Shown: positions 6,244 to 13,907 of the stretch, in pieces
Layout of the letters: every line of letters begins with the position of its first letter
Numbering within the stretch: position 1 is the first letter of the stretch
Source: Maricaulis sp963976135
GTDB taxonomy: Bacteria > Pseudomonadota > Alphaproteobacteria > Caulobacterales > Maricaulaceae
NCBI RefSeq assembly: GCF_963976135.1
Contig: NZ_CAXBKN010000026.1
Coordinates: 1-32,756, forward strand
Direction of reading: 5' to 3'
Length of the DNA stretch: 32,756 nt
Program-made: the position numbers and the translations under genes
Notes under the pieces: generated by a model
Databases searched by the model: none
Seen by the model: the letters and a program-made list of their open reading frames with translations, nothing else
What the model was told of the DNA's origin: nothing

Positions 6244-7491
6244 TCAGGCCGGCGGCGTCGCATCGACGATGCGCTGGGCGACGGAAATGGGAAGTAAAAC
6301 AGTCCATTGCGCCTGGGCCCGGGTCGTCCCGGCGCGCCTTTCCTCAACCTCGCCCCAGCCCCAGAAGAAATCGCCGCGCAGTGGACCATTGATTGCGCCG
6401 CCACCATCCTGGGTGATGACAAGCCCTGTCCAGGCAGGCAGATCGGGCAGATCGGCGGCGAGCCAGACCGGCACGCCCCAGGCATGATAGGCCGGATCGA
6501 CCGCGATCGAGGCCATCGGCGTCAGCGCCACGCCCGAAGAGCCGCGCGGCCCCAGGCCTGGATCGTCAAGTGCTTGAGTTTCAAAGAAAACATAGCGCGG
6601 ATTGACCGAGAACAGCTCGGCCGTCGCATCGCTGCCATTGCGGTTCAGCCAGGCTTCAATGCCCGCTTTCGAGGCCGCATGGGCCTCCAGTTCGCCGCGC
6701 TCGATCAGCTCGCGCCCGATCGAGCGATAGGGCAGGCCATTATGCGCGGAGAAGGCGGCGCGGCTCTGATTACCCCCGGCATTGACCAGCCGGCCCGAGC
6801 CCTGGATCTGCAGGAAAAACACGTCAATCGGCCGGCCCCAGGCAAAAATCTCGCCGCGATTATCCACCTCGATCTCGGCCCGGTTATAATAGCGGACCAA
6901 AGACCCGTCATTCACCCGGCCGACAAGCCGCCGCCCCGCCAGATCGGATTCGAACAGACCCAGATCCACCGAAACCAGATCATCGGGCCGCCGCCGCAAG
7001 GCCTGGCTGAATTCCACATCGGCCGCATCGCGAACCTCGACATAGGGCTCGTAATAGCCTGTCAGCAAACCGGTTTCGCCAATGGCCCCGCCCGCTTCAT
7101 CCAGCGCGATGGCCCGTACCGGTGCAAAGAAGGCCTCAAACGTCGCCTGTGCCGCCGCGGCGTCCGGCCCGGTCATCGCCGCCGCGGTACAGGCCGCACG
7201 CCAGTCACCGACCCGGCCGGCCCATTGCGCTCGCGGGCTCAGGGCTTCCGAATCACTGCGATGGTCGAGCCGGGCACAGGAGCGCAGAAAGGCACCCAGC
7301 GCGGGGCGCATATCGGCATCGGCCCAGCCTGGCAGGGCATCCCAATGCGCCGGCAATAACCGAAGACCGGTTGGAAGCGGTTGTTCTATCGGGGGTTCTG
7401 GCTCGGTCTCAGGCTGTGGGAGGGGCGCCGGCTGGCAGGCTGCCACGGACAGCGATAGCAGCAGGACTGCCGGGCTATACCGCCGCCACAC
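6244..7491 (-). CDS. mltA: Membrane-bound lytic murein transglycosylase A
   Basis: This is a 415-residue lipoprotein with a lipobox LSVAAC (Cys19) followed by a Pro/Glu-rich linker. The MltA domain shows TGYYEPYVEVR, then FLQIQGSGRLV, then NPRYVFFE. The C-terminal 3D domain shows VITQDGGGAINGPLRGDFFWG, with the conserved Asp residues that include the catalytic acid. The enzyme cleaves glycan strands of peptidoglycan and forms 1,6-anhydro-muropeptides; the lipobox puts it on the periplasmic side of a membrane. Its start overlaps the end of the Tim44-like gene by 17 bp, which implies translational coupling. Confidence 0.95.
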   Translation of the reverse strand: MWRRYSPAVLLLSLSVAACQPAPLPQPETEPEPPIEQPLPTGLRLLPAHWDALPGWADADMRPALGAFLRSCARLDHRSDSEALSPRAQWAGRVGDWRAACTAAAMTGPDAAAAQATFEAFFAPVRAIALDEAGGAIGETGLLTGYYEPYVEVRDAADVEFSQALRRRPDDLVSVDLGLFESDLAGRRLVGRVNDGSLVRYYNRAEIEVDNRGEIFAWGRPIDVFFLQIQGSGRLVNAGGNQSRAAFSAHNGLPYRSIGRELIERGELEAHAASKAGIEAWLNRNGSDATAELFSVNPRYVFFETQALDDPGLGPRGSSGVALTPMASIAVDPAYHAWGVPVWLAADLPDLPAWTGLVITQDGGGAINGPLRGDFFWGWGEVEERRAGTTRAQAQWTVLLPISVAQRIVDATPPA

Positions 7492-8104
7492 CGGTCAACA
7501 CCCAGTTCGGATCGGCATTATCGGTACGGCGCTCAAACACCCAGTTTTCGTGAACCGTGTTCAATCGACCCAGATCACCAGAGATACGCTCACCGGTCTC
7601 GCCAAGGGTTTCCGTAGCGATTTCAGCCGCGAAGCTGACCTTGACCCGGGCGGTATGGCCTTCATGGGAGGCGTCGGTAATCTCGGCCGATTTGATGCGC
7701 TCAATCTCGGTCCGCACACTTTCCCTGCGCTCGGTCCGCGCCGCAATGGCATCGGCATAACGCTGATAGACCTTGTCAGCGAGAAGCGGCCGCAAAGCTG
7801 CCAGATCGCCCTTGGCAAAGGCCTCGACGATCATCGTATAGGCCGCCCTGGCACCGCTGGTGAAGCTTTCAGGATCAAAACTGGCATCCACCGCCGCGAT
7901 CGCCTCGAGGCCTGCAGCGGCACGTCCTTCAAAGGCCGGGCGCAAATGGCTTTGCGGCACATCAGACAGGGATGGACGCGCATTCGGATCGCTGGCCGGC
8001 GGCGCTTCCATATGTCCCTCGCGTCGACCCAGGGTCGAGTAGAGGCGGATCGCGATGAAGATCGCGATGCCAGCGAAAATGAGGGTAGATAGAAGTTCAA
8101 ACAT
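7475..8104 (-). CDS. Tim44/TimA-family membrane-anchored protein
   Basis: This is a 209-residue protein with one N-terminal membrane helix (LLSTLIFAGIAIFIAIRLY, about 4-22), a short polar linker and a C-terminal Tim44-like domain. The domain runs from a helix with SGARAAYTMIVEAFAKGDLAAL to WVFERRT near the end. It resembles the bacterial relatives of the mitochondrial import motor subunit Tim44; the role in bacteria is not well defined. It heads an operon with mltA and smr. ATG at 8104 is used because the membrane helix starts there; the longer upstream frame has no family-like sequence. Confidence 0.85.
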   Translation of the reverse strand: MFELLSTLIFAGIAIFIAIRLYSTLGRREGHMEAPPASDPNARPSLSDVPQSHLRPAFEGRAAAGLEAIAAVDASFDPESFTSGARAAYTMIVEAFAKGDLAALRPLLADKVYQRYADAIAARTERRESVRTEIERIKSAEITDASHEGHTARVKVSFAAEIATETLGETGERISGDLGRLNTVHENWVFERRTDNADPNWVLTGVAAV

Positions 8105-8298
8105 TTGATTTTCGCCGCTCGACTGGGCCGGTAGGGAATGTTGACCAGATATAGACGGTATTTGTCCAGCCGTCAGCCTTCTCTCTGAAACCCGGCATGC
8201 TTGCTCCGGCCCGGCCCGCATGCTAACCGGCGCGCCTCGTTTCGTGTGGCCATTCTGACCACTACCGTATCACCGACGCCCGTCTTGTGGGGATTTTC

Positions 8299-8817
8299 AT
8301 GACCGACGCTCCAGCCACGCCTGCCGAAAATACACCGCCACTACCGCCGCAACTGCGCATTCTGGCGCAGTATGTGAAGGATTTGTCATTCGAAAATCCA
8401 GGCGCGCCGGAATCGCTGCGCAATGCCCAGGCTCCCGGGATTGATTTGTCGATCGACGTCCAGGCCCGCTCGGTCGGTGAAGGCGCTTTCGAAGTCCTGC
8501 TCAATATCAACGCCAATGCCTCTCGCGAAGATGGCAGCGTCGTCTTCATCACCGAGCTGGCCTATGGCGGCCTGTTCCAGCTCGCCAATATCGCCGATAG
8601 TGATCGCGAGCCCTTCCTGCTGATCGAATGCCCGCGCCTGCTCTTCCCCTTCGCCCGCCGGGTCCTTGCCGACACGACGCGCGATGGCGGTTTCCCGCCA
8701 CTCATGCTGGATCCTGTCGATTTTGCCGGTCTCTATCGCCAGCAAATGGCCAAGCGGGCCGCGGCCGTGCCGGGTGCCGACACAAATGGCAATGGCGCCC
8801 CCGAAGCCAGCAATTAA
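8299..8817 (+). CDS. secB: Protein-export chaperone SecB
   Basis: SecB holds preproteins unfolded in the cytoplasm and passes them to SecA. The 172-residue product has an Ala/Pro-rich N terminus, then the family signature QYVKDLSFENPGAP, then the sheet region DGSVVFITELAYGGLFQLAN. The C-terminal half shows LLIECPRLLFPFARR and GGFPPLMLDPVDFAGLY. ATG at 8299 has GGGGA about 5 nt upstream and is preferred to GTG at 8287. It is convergent with dnaQ, 10 bp apart. Confidence 0.97.
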   Translation: MTDAPATPAENTPPLPPQLRILAQYVKDLSFENPGAPESLRNAQAPGIDLSIDVQARSVGEGAFEVLLNINANASREDGSVVFITELAYGGLFQLANIADSDREPFLLIECPRLLFPFARRVLADTTRDGGFPPLMLDPVDFAGLYRQQMAKRAAAVPGADTNGNGAPEASN

Positions 8818-8827
8818 GTCCCTGCGA

Positions 8828-9526
8828 TCAGCCCTTGCCGATCGACAGTTTTTTCCAGAGCGCGTTTTCGCCGAGCTCCTCGATGAAGGCAGCATGGGCG
8901 GCGCGCTCTGATTCTGTCAGGACCGGATCCAGCAGGCTCGGCCGGGCACGCTGCGGCGGAAATGCGACCTCTCCAGGTCCGGCCTCGCCCTGTCCGCTGA
9001 GATCGAGTGCCCGGGTACGGCCCCCGGACAGTTCGAGATAGACCTCGGCCAGAAGCTGCGCATCGATCAAGGCGCCGTGTTTTTCCCGGCTTTCCAGCGA
9101 GATTTCGAAACGCTTGCACAGGGCATCGAGCGAGACATAGGAGCCGGGAAATTTGGCTCGTGCGATCCGTGCCGTATCCTTGAAGCGCGCCTCGACATAG
9201 CCAGGACGGCCAAGCCGCTCGAGTTCCATATTGATAAAGCCGCGGTCAAAGGGCGCATTGTGCGCCACAAGACCGGCATCGCCGACGAAATCGATGAATT
9301 CTTCGGCGATTTGTGAAAACAGGGGCTTGTCCGCCAGGAAGGCATCGGTCAGCCCGGTGATTTCGACGACTTCTTTCGGGGTTGAGCGCTGCGGATTGAC
9401 ATAGGCATGCCAGGTGCGGCCGGTCGGGATGAAATCAATCACCTCGACACAACCCAACTCGGTGACGCGGTCGCCGGATGTCGCGTACAAACCCGTCGTC
9501 TCGGTATCAAAAACAATCTCGCGCAT
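8828..9526 (-). CDS. dnaQ: DNA polymerase III epsilon subunit (proofreading exonuclease)
   Basis: The 232-residue product carries the three DEDD exonuclease motifs. Exo I is FDTETTG (Asp7, Glu9), Exo II is HNAPFDRGF (Asp94) and Exo III is KHGALIDAQ (His150, Asp155). A shorter C-terminal part, ending with a helix of the type that binds the polymerase subunit, follows a linker from about 175. The protein edits replication errors inside the polymerase core. ATG at 9526 is chosen over the adjacent ATG at 9529 from spacing to GAAAGA. It is the last gene of the origin-proximal minus-strand operon, 8 bp after coaE. Confidence 0.95.
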   Translation of the reverse strand: MREIVFDTETTGLYATSGDRVTELGCVEVIDFIPTGRTWHAYVNPQRSTPKEVVEITGLTDAFLADKPLFSQIAEEFIDFVGDAGLVAHNAPFDRGFINMELERLGRPGYVEARFKDTARIARAKFPGSYVSLDALCKRFEISLESREKHGALIDAQLLAEVYLELSGGRTRALDLSGQGEAGPGEVAFPPQRARPSLLDPVLTESERAAHAAFIEELGENALWKKLSIGKG

Positions 9527-9534
9527 CATTTCTT

Positions 9535-10134
9535 TCAGTCCCCGGCCTGCTGGCGGATTGAGTTCAAGATCACCTCGAGCTGACGCCGGGCATCGTCCAG
9601 ACCGCCGGATGTCTCAACGCGGTAATCGGCCCGCGCCAGCTTGCTCGAATCATCAAGCTGGCGAGCGATTATGGCGTCCAGCCTGGCTTCCGTCATGCCC
9701 GGCCGCTGCAACACCCGCGCACGCCGCTCCGCCTCGGGGGCATAGACCACCAGCACATGGTCGACATGGTCATGGGCCCCGGTTTCGAACAGCAGCGGGA
9801 TATCAAACACGACCAGATCGGCGCCGCGCTCATGGGCGCTGTGGAGAAAGGCTTCACGTTGCTCAAGCACAAGCGGGTGCACAATGGCTTCCAGGCGCGC
9901 GAAACCGGTCGGATCTTCATGCAGGGCCGCCGAGAGAAGCGACCGGTCGATCGCTCCGTCCACCACCACGCCCGGGAATGCTTCCGCGACCGGAGCGACC
10001 GCCTTGCCACCCCTTGCATAAAGCGCATGCACGCTGGCATCGGAATCGAAGACCGGGATTCCGGCCTCTTCCATCAGGGTTGCGGTCGCGGATTTACCCA
10101 TGCCGATAGAGCCGGTCAGGCCGATGATTTTCAT
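9535..10134 (-). CDS. coaE: Dephospho-CoA kinase
   Basis: CoaE phosphorylates dephospho-CoA in the last step of coenzyme A synthesis. The 199-residue product has the P-loop GSIGMGKS (8-15), FDSDASVHALY, HPLVLEQREAF and DIPLLFETGAHDHVD, all at family positions, and the usual length. Its ATG overlaps the aroE stop codon in an ATGA arrangement (10131-10134), so translation is probably coupled. Confidence 0.96.
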   Translation of the reverse strand: MKIIGLTGSIGMGKSATATLMEEAGIPVFDSDASVHALYARGGKAVAPVAEAFPGVVVDGAIDRSLLSAALHEDPTGFARLEAIVHPLVLEQREAFLHSAHERGADLVVFDIPLLFETGAHDHVDHVLVVYAPEAERRARVLQRPGMTEARLDAIIARQLDDSSKLARADYRVETSGGLDDARRQLEVILNSIRQQAGD

Positions 10135-10976
10135 GACGCCGGCTCCAGCATGCCCTGCAACAGGGAGTGCGCATCAATCCGGTCCGGCGGGCTGATGCCG
10201 AAAAATGCCTCAAAACTGGGCCTGGCCTGACCAATCAACATGCCCAGCCCATCGACCGTGCCCAGGCCGCAATTGGCGGCGTCGCGCAGGAAGCCCGTCT
10301 GCAATGGCTTGTAGACGCTGTCAGCAGCGATAGCGTCGGCCGGGGCCCTTTGCCAGTCCATGACAAGATTGCGGGCGCCCGCGAGCCCCAGTGAGGTGGC
10401 ATTGACGACGAGCGCGACGCCGGCCAGTGCCTGGTCACGATCATCCCAGTCGTGGATTCGCGCATCCGGCGCCAGATCAAGCGCCAGCTCGGCCGCATTC
10501 GAGCGGCTGCGATTGCTCAGCCGGATCTCCGGAGCTCCAGCCTGGTGAAGGGCATGGACAATCGCCCGGGCAGCACCGCCGGCGCCAAGCACCAGGGCTG
10601 GTCCGCGTTTTGGATTAACGCCTCGAGCGAGCAGGGCGCTGAGAAAACCCGGCGTATCGGTATTGTCCGCATGGATGACTCCATCGCGAAATGTCAGGAG
10701 ATTGGCAGCGCCGATGGCGCGGGCAGCAGGGCTGGCTTGATCGGCGACCGCCAGGGCGGTCTGCTTGTGAGGCAAGGTGACATTGACACCCACACAATCG
10801 GTGCGGGCCATGGCCCGAAAGAAGGCTCCGGCATCCTCACGTGCAACCCGGAACGGTGAATAGAGCGCATCTAGCCCGGCGGCCTCGATCCACGCCGCCA
10901 TCAGGCCGGGCGAAAGTGAATGGGCAATCGGGTCGCCGACCACGCCGGCTTTTTGAGCTGGGCCGGTTGATTTCAT
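10131..10976 (-). CDS. aroE: Shikimate dehydrogenase (NADP+)
   Basis: AroE reduces 3-dehydroshikimate to shikimate in aromatic amino acid synthesis. The 281-residue product has the substrate motif AHSLSPG (20-23 SLSP), NVTLPHK with catalytic Lys71, and NTDTPGF with Asp107. The nucleotide-binding loop is GAGGAARA, followed by NRSRSNAAEL for the NADP phosphate. It overlaps coaE and maf by 4 bp on either side. Confidence 0.96.
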   Translation of the reverse strand: MKSTGPAQKAGVVGDPIAHSLSPGLMAAWIEAAGLDALYSPFRVAREDAGAFFRAMARTDCVGVNVTLPHKQTALAVADQASPAARAIGAANLLTFRDGVIHADNTDTPGFLSALLARGVNPKRGPALVLGAGGAARAIVHALHQAGAPEIRLSNRSRSNAAELALDLAPDARIHDWDDRDQALAGVALVVNATSLGLAGARNLVMDWQRAPADAIAADSVYKPLQTGFLRDAANCGLGTVDGLGMLIGQARPSFEAFFGISPPDRIDAHSLLQGMLEPAS

Positions 10977-11566
10977 GACGTCAGCCAGCCGTGTTGTCGC
11001 AAGGCATCCATTACCGGCAAGAGCGGCAATCCCAGCACGGCATGAAAATCGCCTTCGACGCGTTCGAATAATTGCGCGCCGAGACCTTCAAATGCGTAAG
11101 CTCCGACGCTCGCAGTCAATTCATCACCGGCCCGGGCCAGATAATGGTCCAGGAAGGCATCGGAAAAATCCCGCACCCAAAGCGTTGAGCTCTGTAGATG
11201 CTGCCAGACCGGCTGGCCGGCTTGCGCCAGGACCAGGCCCGAATGCAGCTGGTGAGGCTGACCACGCATAGCGGACAAGCGTTGCCGTGCCAGATCCCGG
11301 CGCGGCAGTTTGTCGAGCAGGGCGCCGCCAAGCTCCATGGTCTGATCGGCCCCCAGGACCAGCGCATCGGGATGCCGGCTCGACACCTGGACTGCCTTGG
11401 CCTGGCCCAGCAATACAGCCATCGCCGATGGCGACAGCGCGGCGTTTTCCTGCTTCAGCCTGCCTTCATCGACATCGGATTTGATGATCTCGAACTCAAT
11501 ACCGGCATCCTGCAGGATCTGGCGGCGAATCTGGCTACCGGAGGCGAGAATGAGCCGGCCGGTCAT
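10973..11566 (-). CDS. Maf-family nucleotide pyrophosphatase
   Basis: Maf proteins hydrolyse modified or canonical nucleoside triphosphates to monophosphates. The 197-residue product starts LILASGSQIRRQIL, the phosphate-binding signature, and has GADQTME with the catalytic Asp74. GSQ replacing ASP in the first motif and DQTM replacing DTVV point to the YceF-like branch (7-methyl-GTP in E. coli) rather than the dTTP/UTP branch; this is an inference from motifs. It lies between aroE and the dikinase regulator with 4-bp overlaps. Confidence 0.9.
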   Translation of the reverse strand: MTGRLILASGSQIRRQILQDAGIEFEIIKSDVDEGRLKQENAALSPSAMAVLLGQAKAVQVSSRHPDALVLGADQTMELGGALLDKLPRRDLARQRLSAMRGQPHQLHSGLVLAQAGQPVWQHLQSSTLWVRDFSDAFLDHYLARAGDELTASVGAYAFEGLGAQLFERVEGDFHAVLGLPLLPVMDALRQHGWLTS

Positions 11567-12402
11567 TTCCGGCCCCGTTTTTCATTGAGCATATTGATGA
11601 TCTTGGCGGCGGTTTCCTCGACCGAGCGGCGCGTCACATCGATATTGGGCCATCCATGCTTGGCGTAGAGCCGCTTGGCCTCGACGATTTCGTCTCGAAC
11701 GGCGAAGTCATCGATATAGTCGGTCGACCGGTCTTCATTCAGCGTCAGAAGCCGATTGCGCCGGATCTGGACGATGCGCTCGGGCGAGGCCGTCAGGCCG
11801 ACGATCAATGGATTGCGCAGCGAAAACAGAAATTCCGGCGCCGGCACACCGCGGACAAGCGGAATATTGGCCGCGCGATAACCCCGATGCGCAAGGTAGA
11901 TACTGGTCGGGGTTTTGGACGTCCGGCTGACGCCCAGCAGGATGATATCGGCATTCTCGAAATTATCGCCCTGGCCGTCATCATGCGCCATGGCGAAATT
12001 CAACGCGTCCATCCGGTGATAGTAATCAGCGTCCAGAGCCCGCTGCGCCCCCGCCCGACTGGCCATGGCCCGGCCGAGATAGGTGCTCAGTGTCGCCAGC
12101 ATCGGATCAAGGATCGCAATGGCAGGAACACCCAGATCGGCGCACCGCGTCTCGAGATCCCGGCGGAGTTCGGCATTGACGATAGTGTACATCACGACAC
12201 CCGGATATGCCTCGATCTCCTCGAGCACACGATCAAGCTGGCGAGGCGAACGCACGAGCGCGTAAAGATGTTCAAGCGGGTTGGTGTGTTCGAATTGTGC
12301 GACCGACGCGCGCATCACTTCCATCAGGGTTTCCCCGGTCGAATCAGAAACCATGTGGATGTGGAATGACGTATTCAACCGTGGCCTTGATGTCGTTGGC
12401 AT
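11563..12402 (-). CDS. Pyruvate dikinase regulatory protein (kinase/pyrophosphorylase, DUF299)
   Basis: Members switch pyruvate,phosphate dikinase (or PEP synthase) off by ADP-dependent phosphorylation of an active-site Thr and on again by phosphorolysis. The 279-residue product shows HMVSDSTGET (16-25) and the P-loop-like GVSRTSKTPTS (157-167), both hallmarks of the family. A gene of this family flanks the Caulobacter and Rickettsia origins opposite hemE (RP001 in Rickettsia, from memory). It is the first gene of the minus-strand operon leading away from the putative origin, so its promoter must lie within 12403-12843. Confidence 0.92.
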   Translation of the reverse strand: MPTTSRPRLNTSFHIHMVSDSTGETLMEVMRASVAQFEHTNPLEHLYALVRSPRQLDRVLEEIEAYPGVVMYTIVNAELRRDLETRCADLGVPAIAILDPMLATLSTYLGRAMASRAGAQRALDADYYHRMDALNFAMAHDDGQGDNFENADIILLGVSRTSKTPTSIYLAHRGYRAANIPLVRGVPAPEFLFSLRNPLIVGLTASPERIVQIRRNRLLTLNEDRSTDYIDDFAVRDEIVEAKRLYAKHGWPNIDVTRRSVEETAAKIINMLNEKRGRK

Positions 12403-12495
12403 GATGATCGGGGCCTCGAGGATGTTTACGAATTGTTAACAAGTGTGGCGATTTTCCCCAAGCGATCGTTTCAGATCTCCGGGGTGTGAGTTTCA

Positions 12496-12510
12496 CCGGG
12501 TATGACCCGG
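12496..12510. repeat. Origin palindrome, copy 1 (ccgggt-atg-acccgg)
   Basis: Perfect 6-bp arms surround the core atg. A near-identical palindrome lies 217 bp away at 12713-12725, on the other side of the DnaA-box cluster. The pair suggests a binding site for a dimeric protein; the protein is unknown. Confidence 0.5.
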
Positions 12511-12543
12511 TACTACCCACATGACTATCCACAATGGAAGTGC

Positions 12544-12552
12544 TGTGAAAAA
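12544..12552 (-). promoter_or_regulatory. DnaA box, consensus match
   Basis: The minus-strand sequence is TTTTTCACA, which fits TTWTNCACA at every position. It sits 11 bp from the near match ctatccaca (12525-12533). Confidence 0.55.
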
Positions 12553-12712
12553 CCGGCTGATATCCTGCCTTCACGGATCACATTTGAACAATAATTCACA
12601 GAAAATTCAACAGATGTATCCGGTGTAAATTATTGTTTTTTATGGATGAGGATACTTTTTCCGCGCTCCGTTCAGAATTGGAGGCGCGCTCAAATAGCGT
12701 GGATAGACTTTT

Positions 12713-12725
12713 CCGGTATGACCGG
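12713..12725. repeat. Origin palindrome, copy 2 (ccggt-atg-accgg)
   Basis: Perfect 5-bp arms surround the same atg core as the copy at 12496-12510. It lies inside a 31-codon open frame (12642-12737) that has no ribosome-binding site. Confidence 0.5.
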
Positions 12726-12843
12726 ACAGATTTCTGAGTTCACGGAATTCACGGGCCTACAATTACCACTATAAAAAAACATATATATATATGGGTGAAA
12801 GCGACGCATTGAATGATCGGGCAGAGAAGACTAATCAGGCCCA

Positions 12844-13881
12844 ATGATGCTCACACCCCAAAAACCCCTGCTCGCCGTTCTTGCCGGTGAGACCCGCACC
12901 CCGCCTCCCGTCTGGCTGATGCGGCAAGCTGGTCGCTATCTGGCAGAATATCGCCAGGTCCGGTCAAAAGCAGCCAATTTCATCGAATTCTGCTTTACAC
13001 CGGAACTGGCAGCCGAAGTGACGCTTCAGCCGATCCGGCGCTTCGGATTTGATGCTGCGATCATGTTTGCGGACATATTGCTGATCCCGATCGCCCTGGG
13101 ACGCAAGGTCTGGTTCGTCACCGGAGAGGGTCCGAAGCTGGAACCGTTCAATCCGGCAGATTTCGAGGGTTTGACCGAAGGGCGCGTTGCAGAGGTGCTG
13201 GCACCGATCGGCGAGACCCTGCGACTGGTAAAGCCCCAATTGCCCGACAACACCACGCTGATCGGCTTTGCCGGTTCACCCTGGACCGTCGCAACCTACA
13301 TGGTCGAGGGTGGTGGATCGAAAGACCGCTATGCGACCCGTGTTGCAGCCTGGAGCGATCCGGTAGCCTTTGACGGCATGCTCGACCGGATTGCCGACGC
13401 GACGGCCGAATATCTCATCATGCAGGCGAATGCCGGCGCGGAAGTGCTGAAACTGTTCGACAGCTGGGCTGAAGGCCTGCCGGAACCCTTGTTCGAACGC
13501 GTGATTATTCGCCCGACGCGGCGGATCGTCGATCAGGTCCGGGCCGCCGGAATTGATGTACCGATTATCGGCTTTCCGCGCGGCGCCGGAACCCTCTATC
13601 CGCGCTACGCCCGCGAAACCGGTGTTACAGCCCTGGCGCTGGACACTTCGGTTCAGCCCGAATGGGCACGCTCGGTTCTGCCCGACAATTTGCCGGTCCA
13701 GGGGCATCTGGATCCGTCCGTGCTGCGCGCCGGCGGGGCCATGCTCGACAGCGAAGTCGACCGTCTGCTTGAAGCGTGGGAGGGTCGCCCGCATATATTC
13801 AATCTCGGTCACGGCATCACACCGGACGTACCGGTCACGCATGTCGAGCAATTGCTGGCGCGGATCCGGCGATCAGTCTGA
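12844..13881 (+). CDS. hemE: Uroporphyrinogen decarboxylase
   Basis: HemE removes four carboxyl groups from uroporphyrinogen III to give coproporphyrinogen III. The 345-residue product has the signature PVWLMRQAGRYLAEYR (22-37, with the substrate-binding Arg residues), FADILLIP, the second signature GFAGSPWTVATYMVEGGGS, and the C-terminal NLGHGITP. It is the first gene to the right of the putative origin and starts a heme set with hemH and hemJ. ATG codons at 12844 and 12847 are both possible. Confidence 0.97.
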   Translation: MMLTPQKPLLAVLAGETRTPPPVWLMRQAGRYLAEYRQVRSKAANFIEFCFTPELAAEVTLQPIRRFGFDAAIMFADILLIPIALGRKVWFVTGEGPKLEPFNPADFEGLTEGRVAEVLAPIGETLRLVKPQLPDNTTLIGFAGSPWTVATYMVEGGGSKDRYATRVAAWSDPVAFDGMLDRIADATAEYLIMQANAGAEVLKLFDSWAEGLPEPLFERVIIRPTRRIVDQVRAAGIDVPIIGFPRGAGTLYPRYARETGVTALALDTSVQPEWARSVLPDNLPVQGHLDPSVLRAGGAMLDSEVDRLLEAWEGRPHIFNLGHGITPDVPVTHVEQLLARIRRSV

Positions 13882-13907
13882 GGGCCGGCGGGGTGATGGA
13901 GTTGAGC

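Larger units (their letters stand above)
12403..12843. other. Putative chromosomal replication origin (oriC)
   Basis: This is a 441-bp AT-rich gap between the dikinase regulator and hemE, the same pair that flanks the Caulobacter origin. It contains one exact match to the DnaA box TTWTNCACA (12544-12552, minus strand) and several near matches: ctatccaca at 12525-12533, taattcaca at 12592-12600, and cgtggatag at 12699-12707. Other contents are a 10-bp palindrome ttgttaacaa (12433-12442) and two similar palindromes (12496-12510, 12713-12725). Strongly AT-rich tracts lie at 12625-12662 and 12757-12793, the latter suited to unwinding next to hemE. Flanking operons diverge from it, as expected at an origin. 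No GANTC or full CtrA site was seen. Confidence 0.75.
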
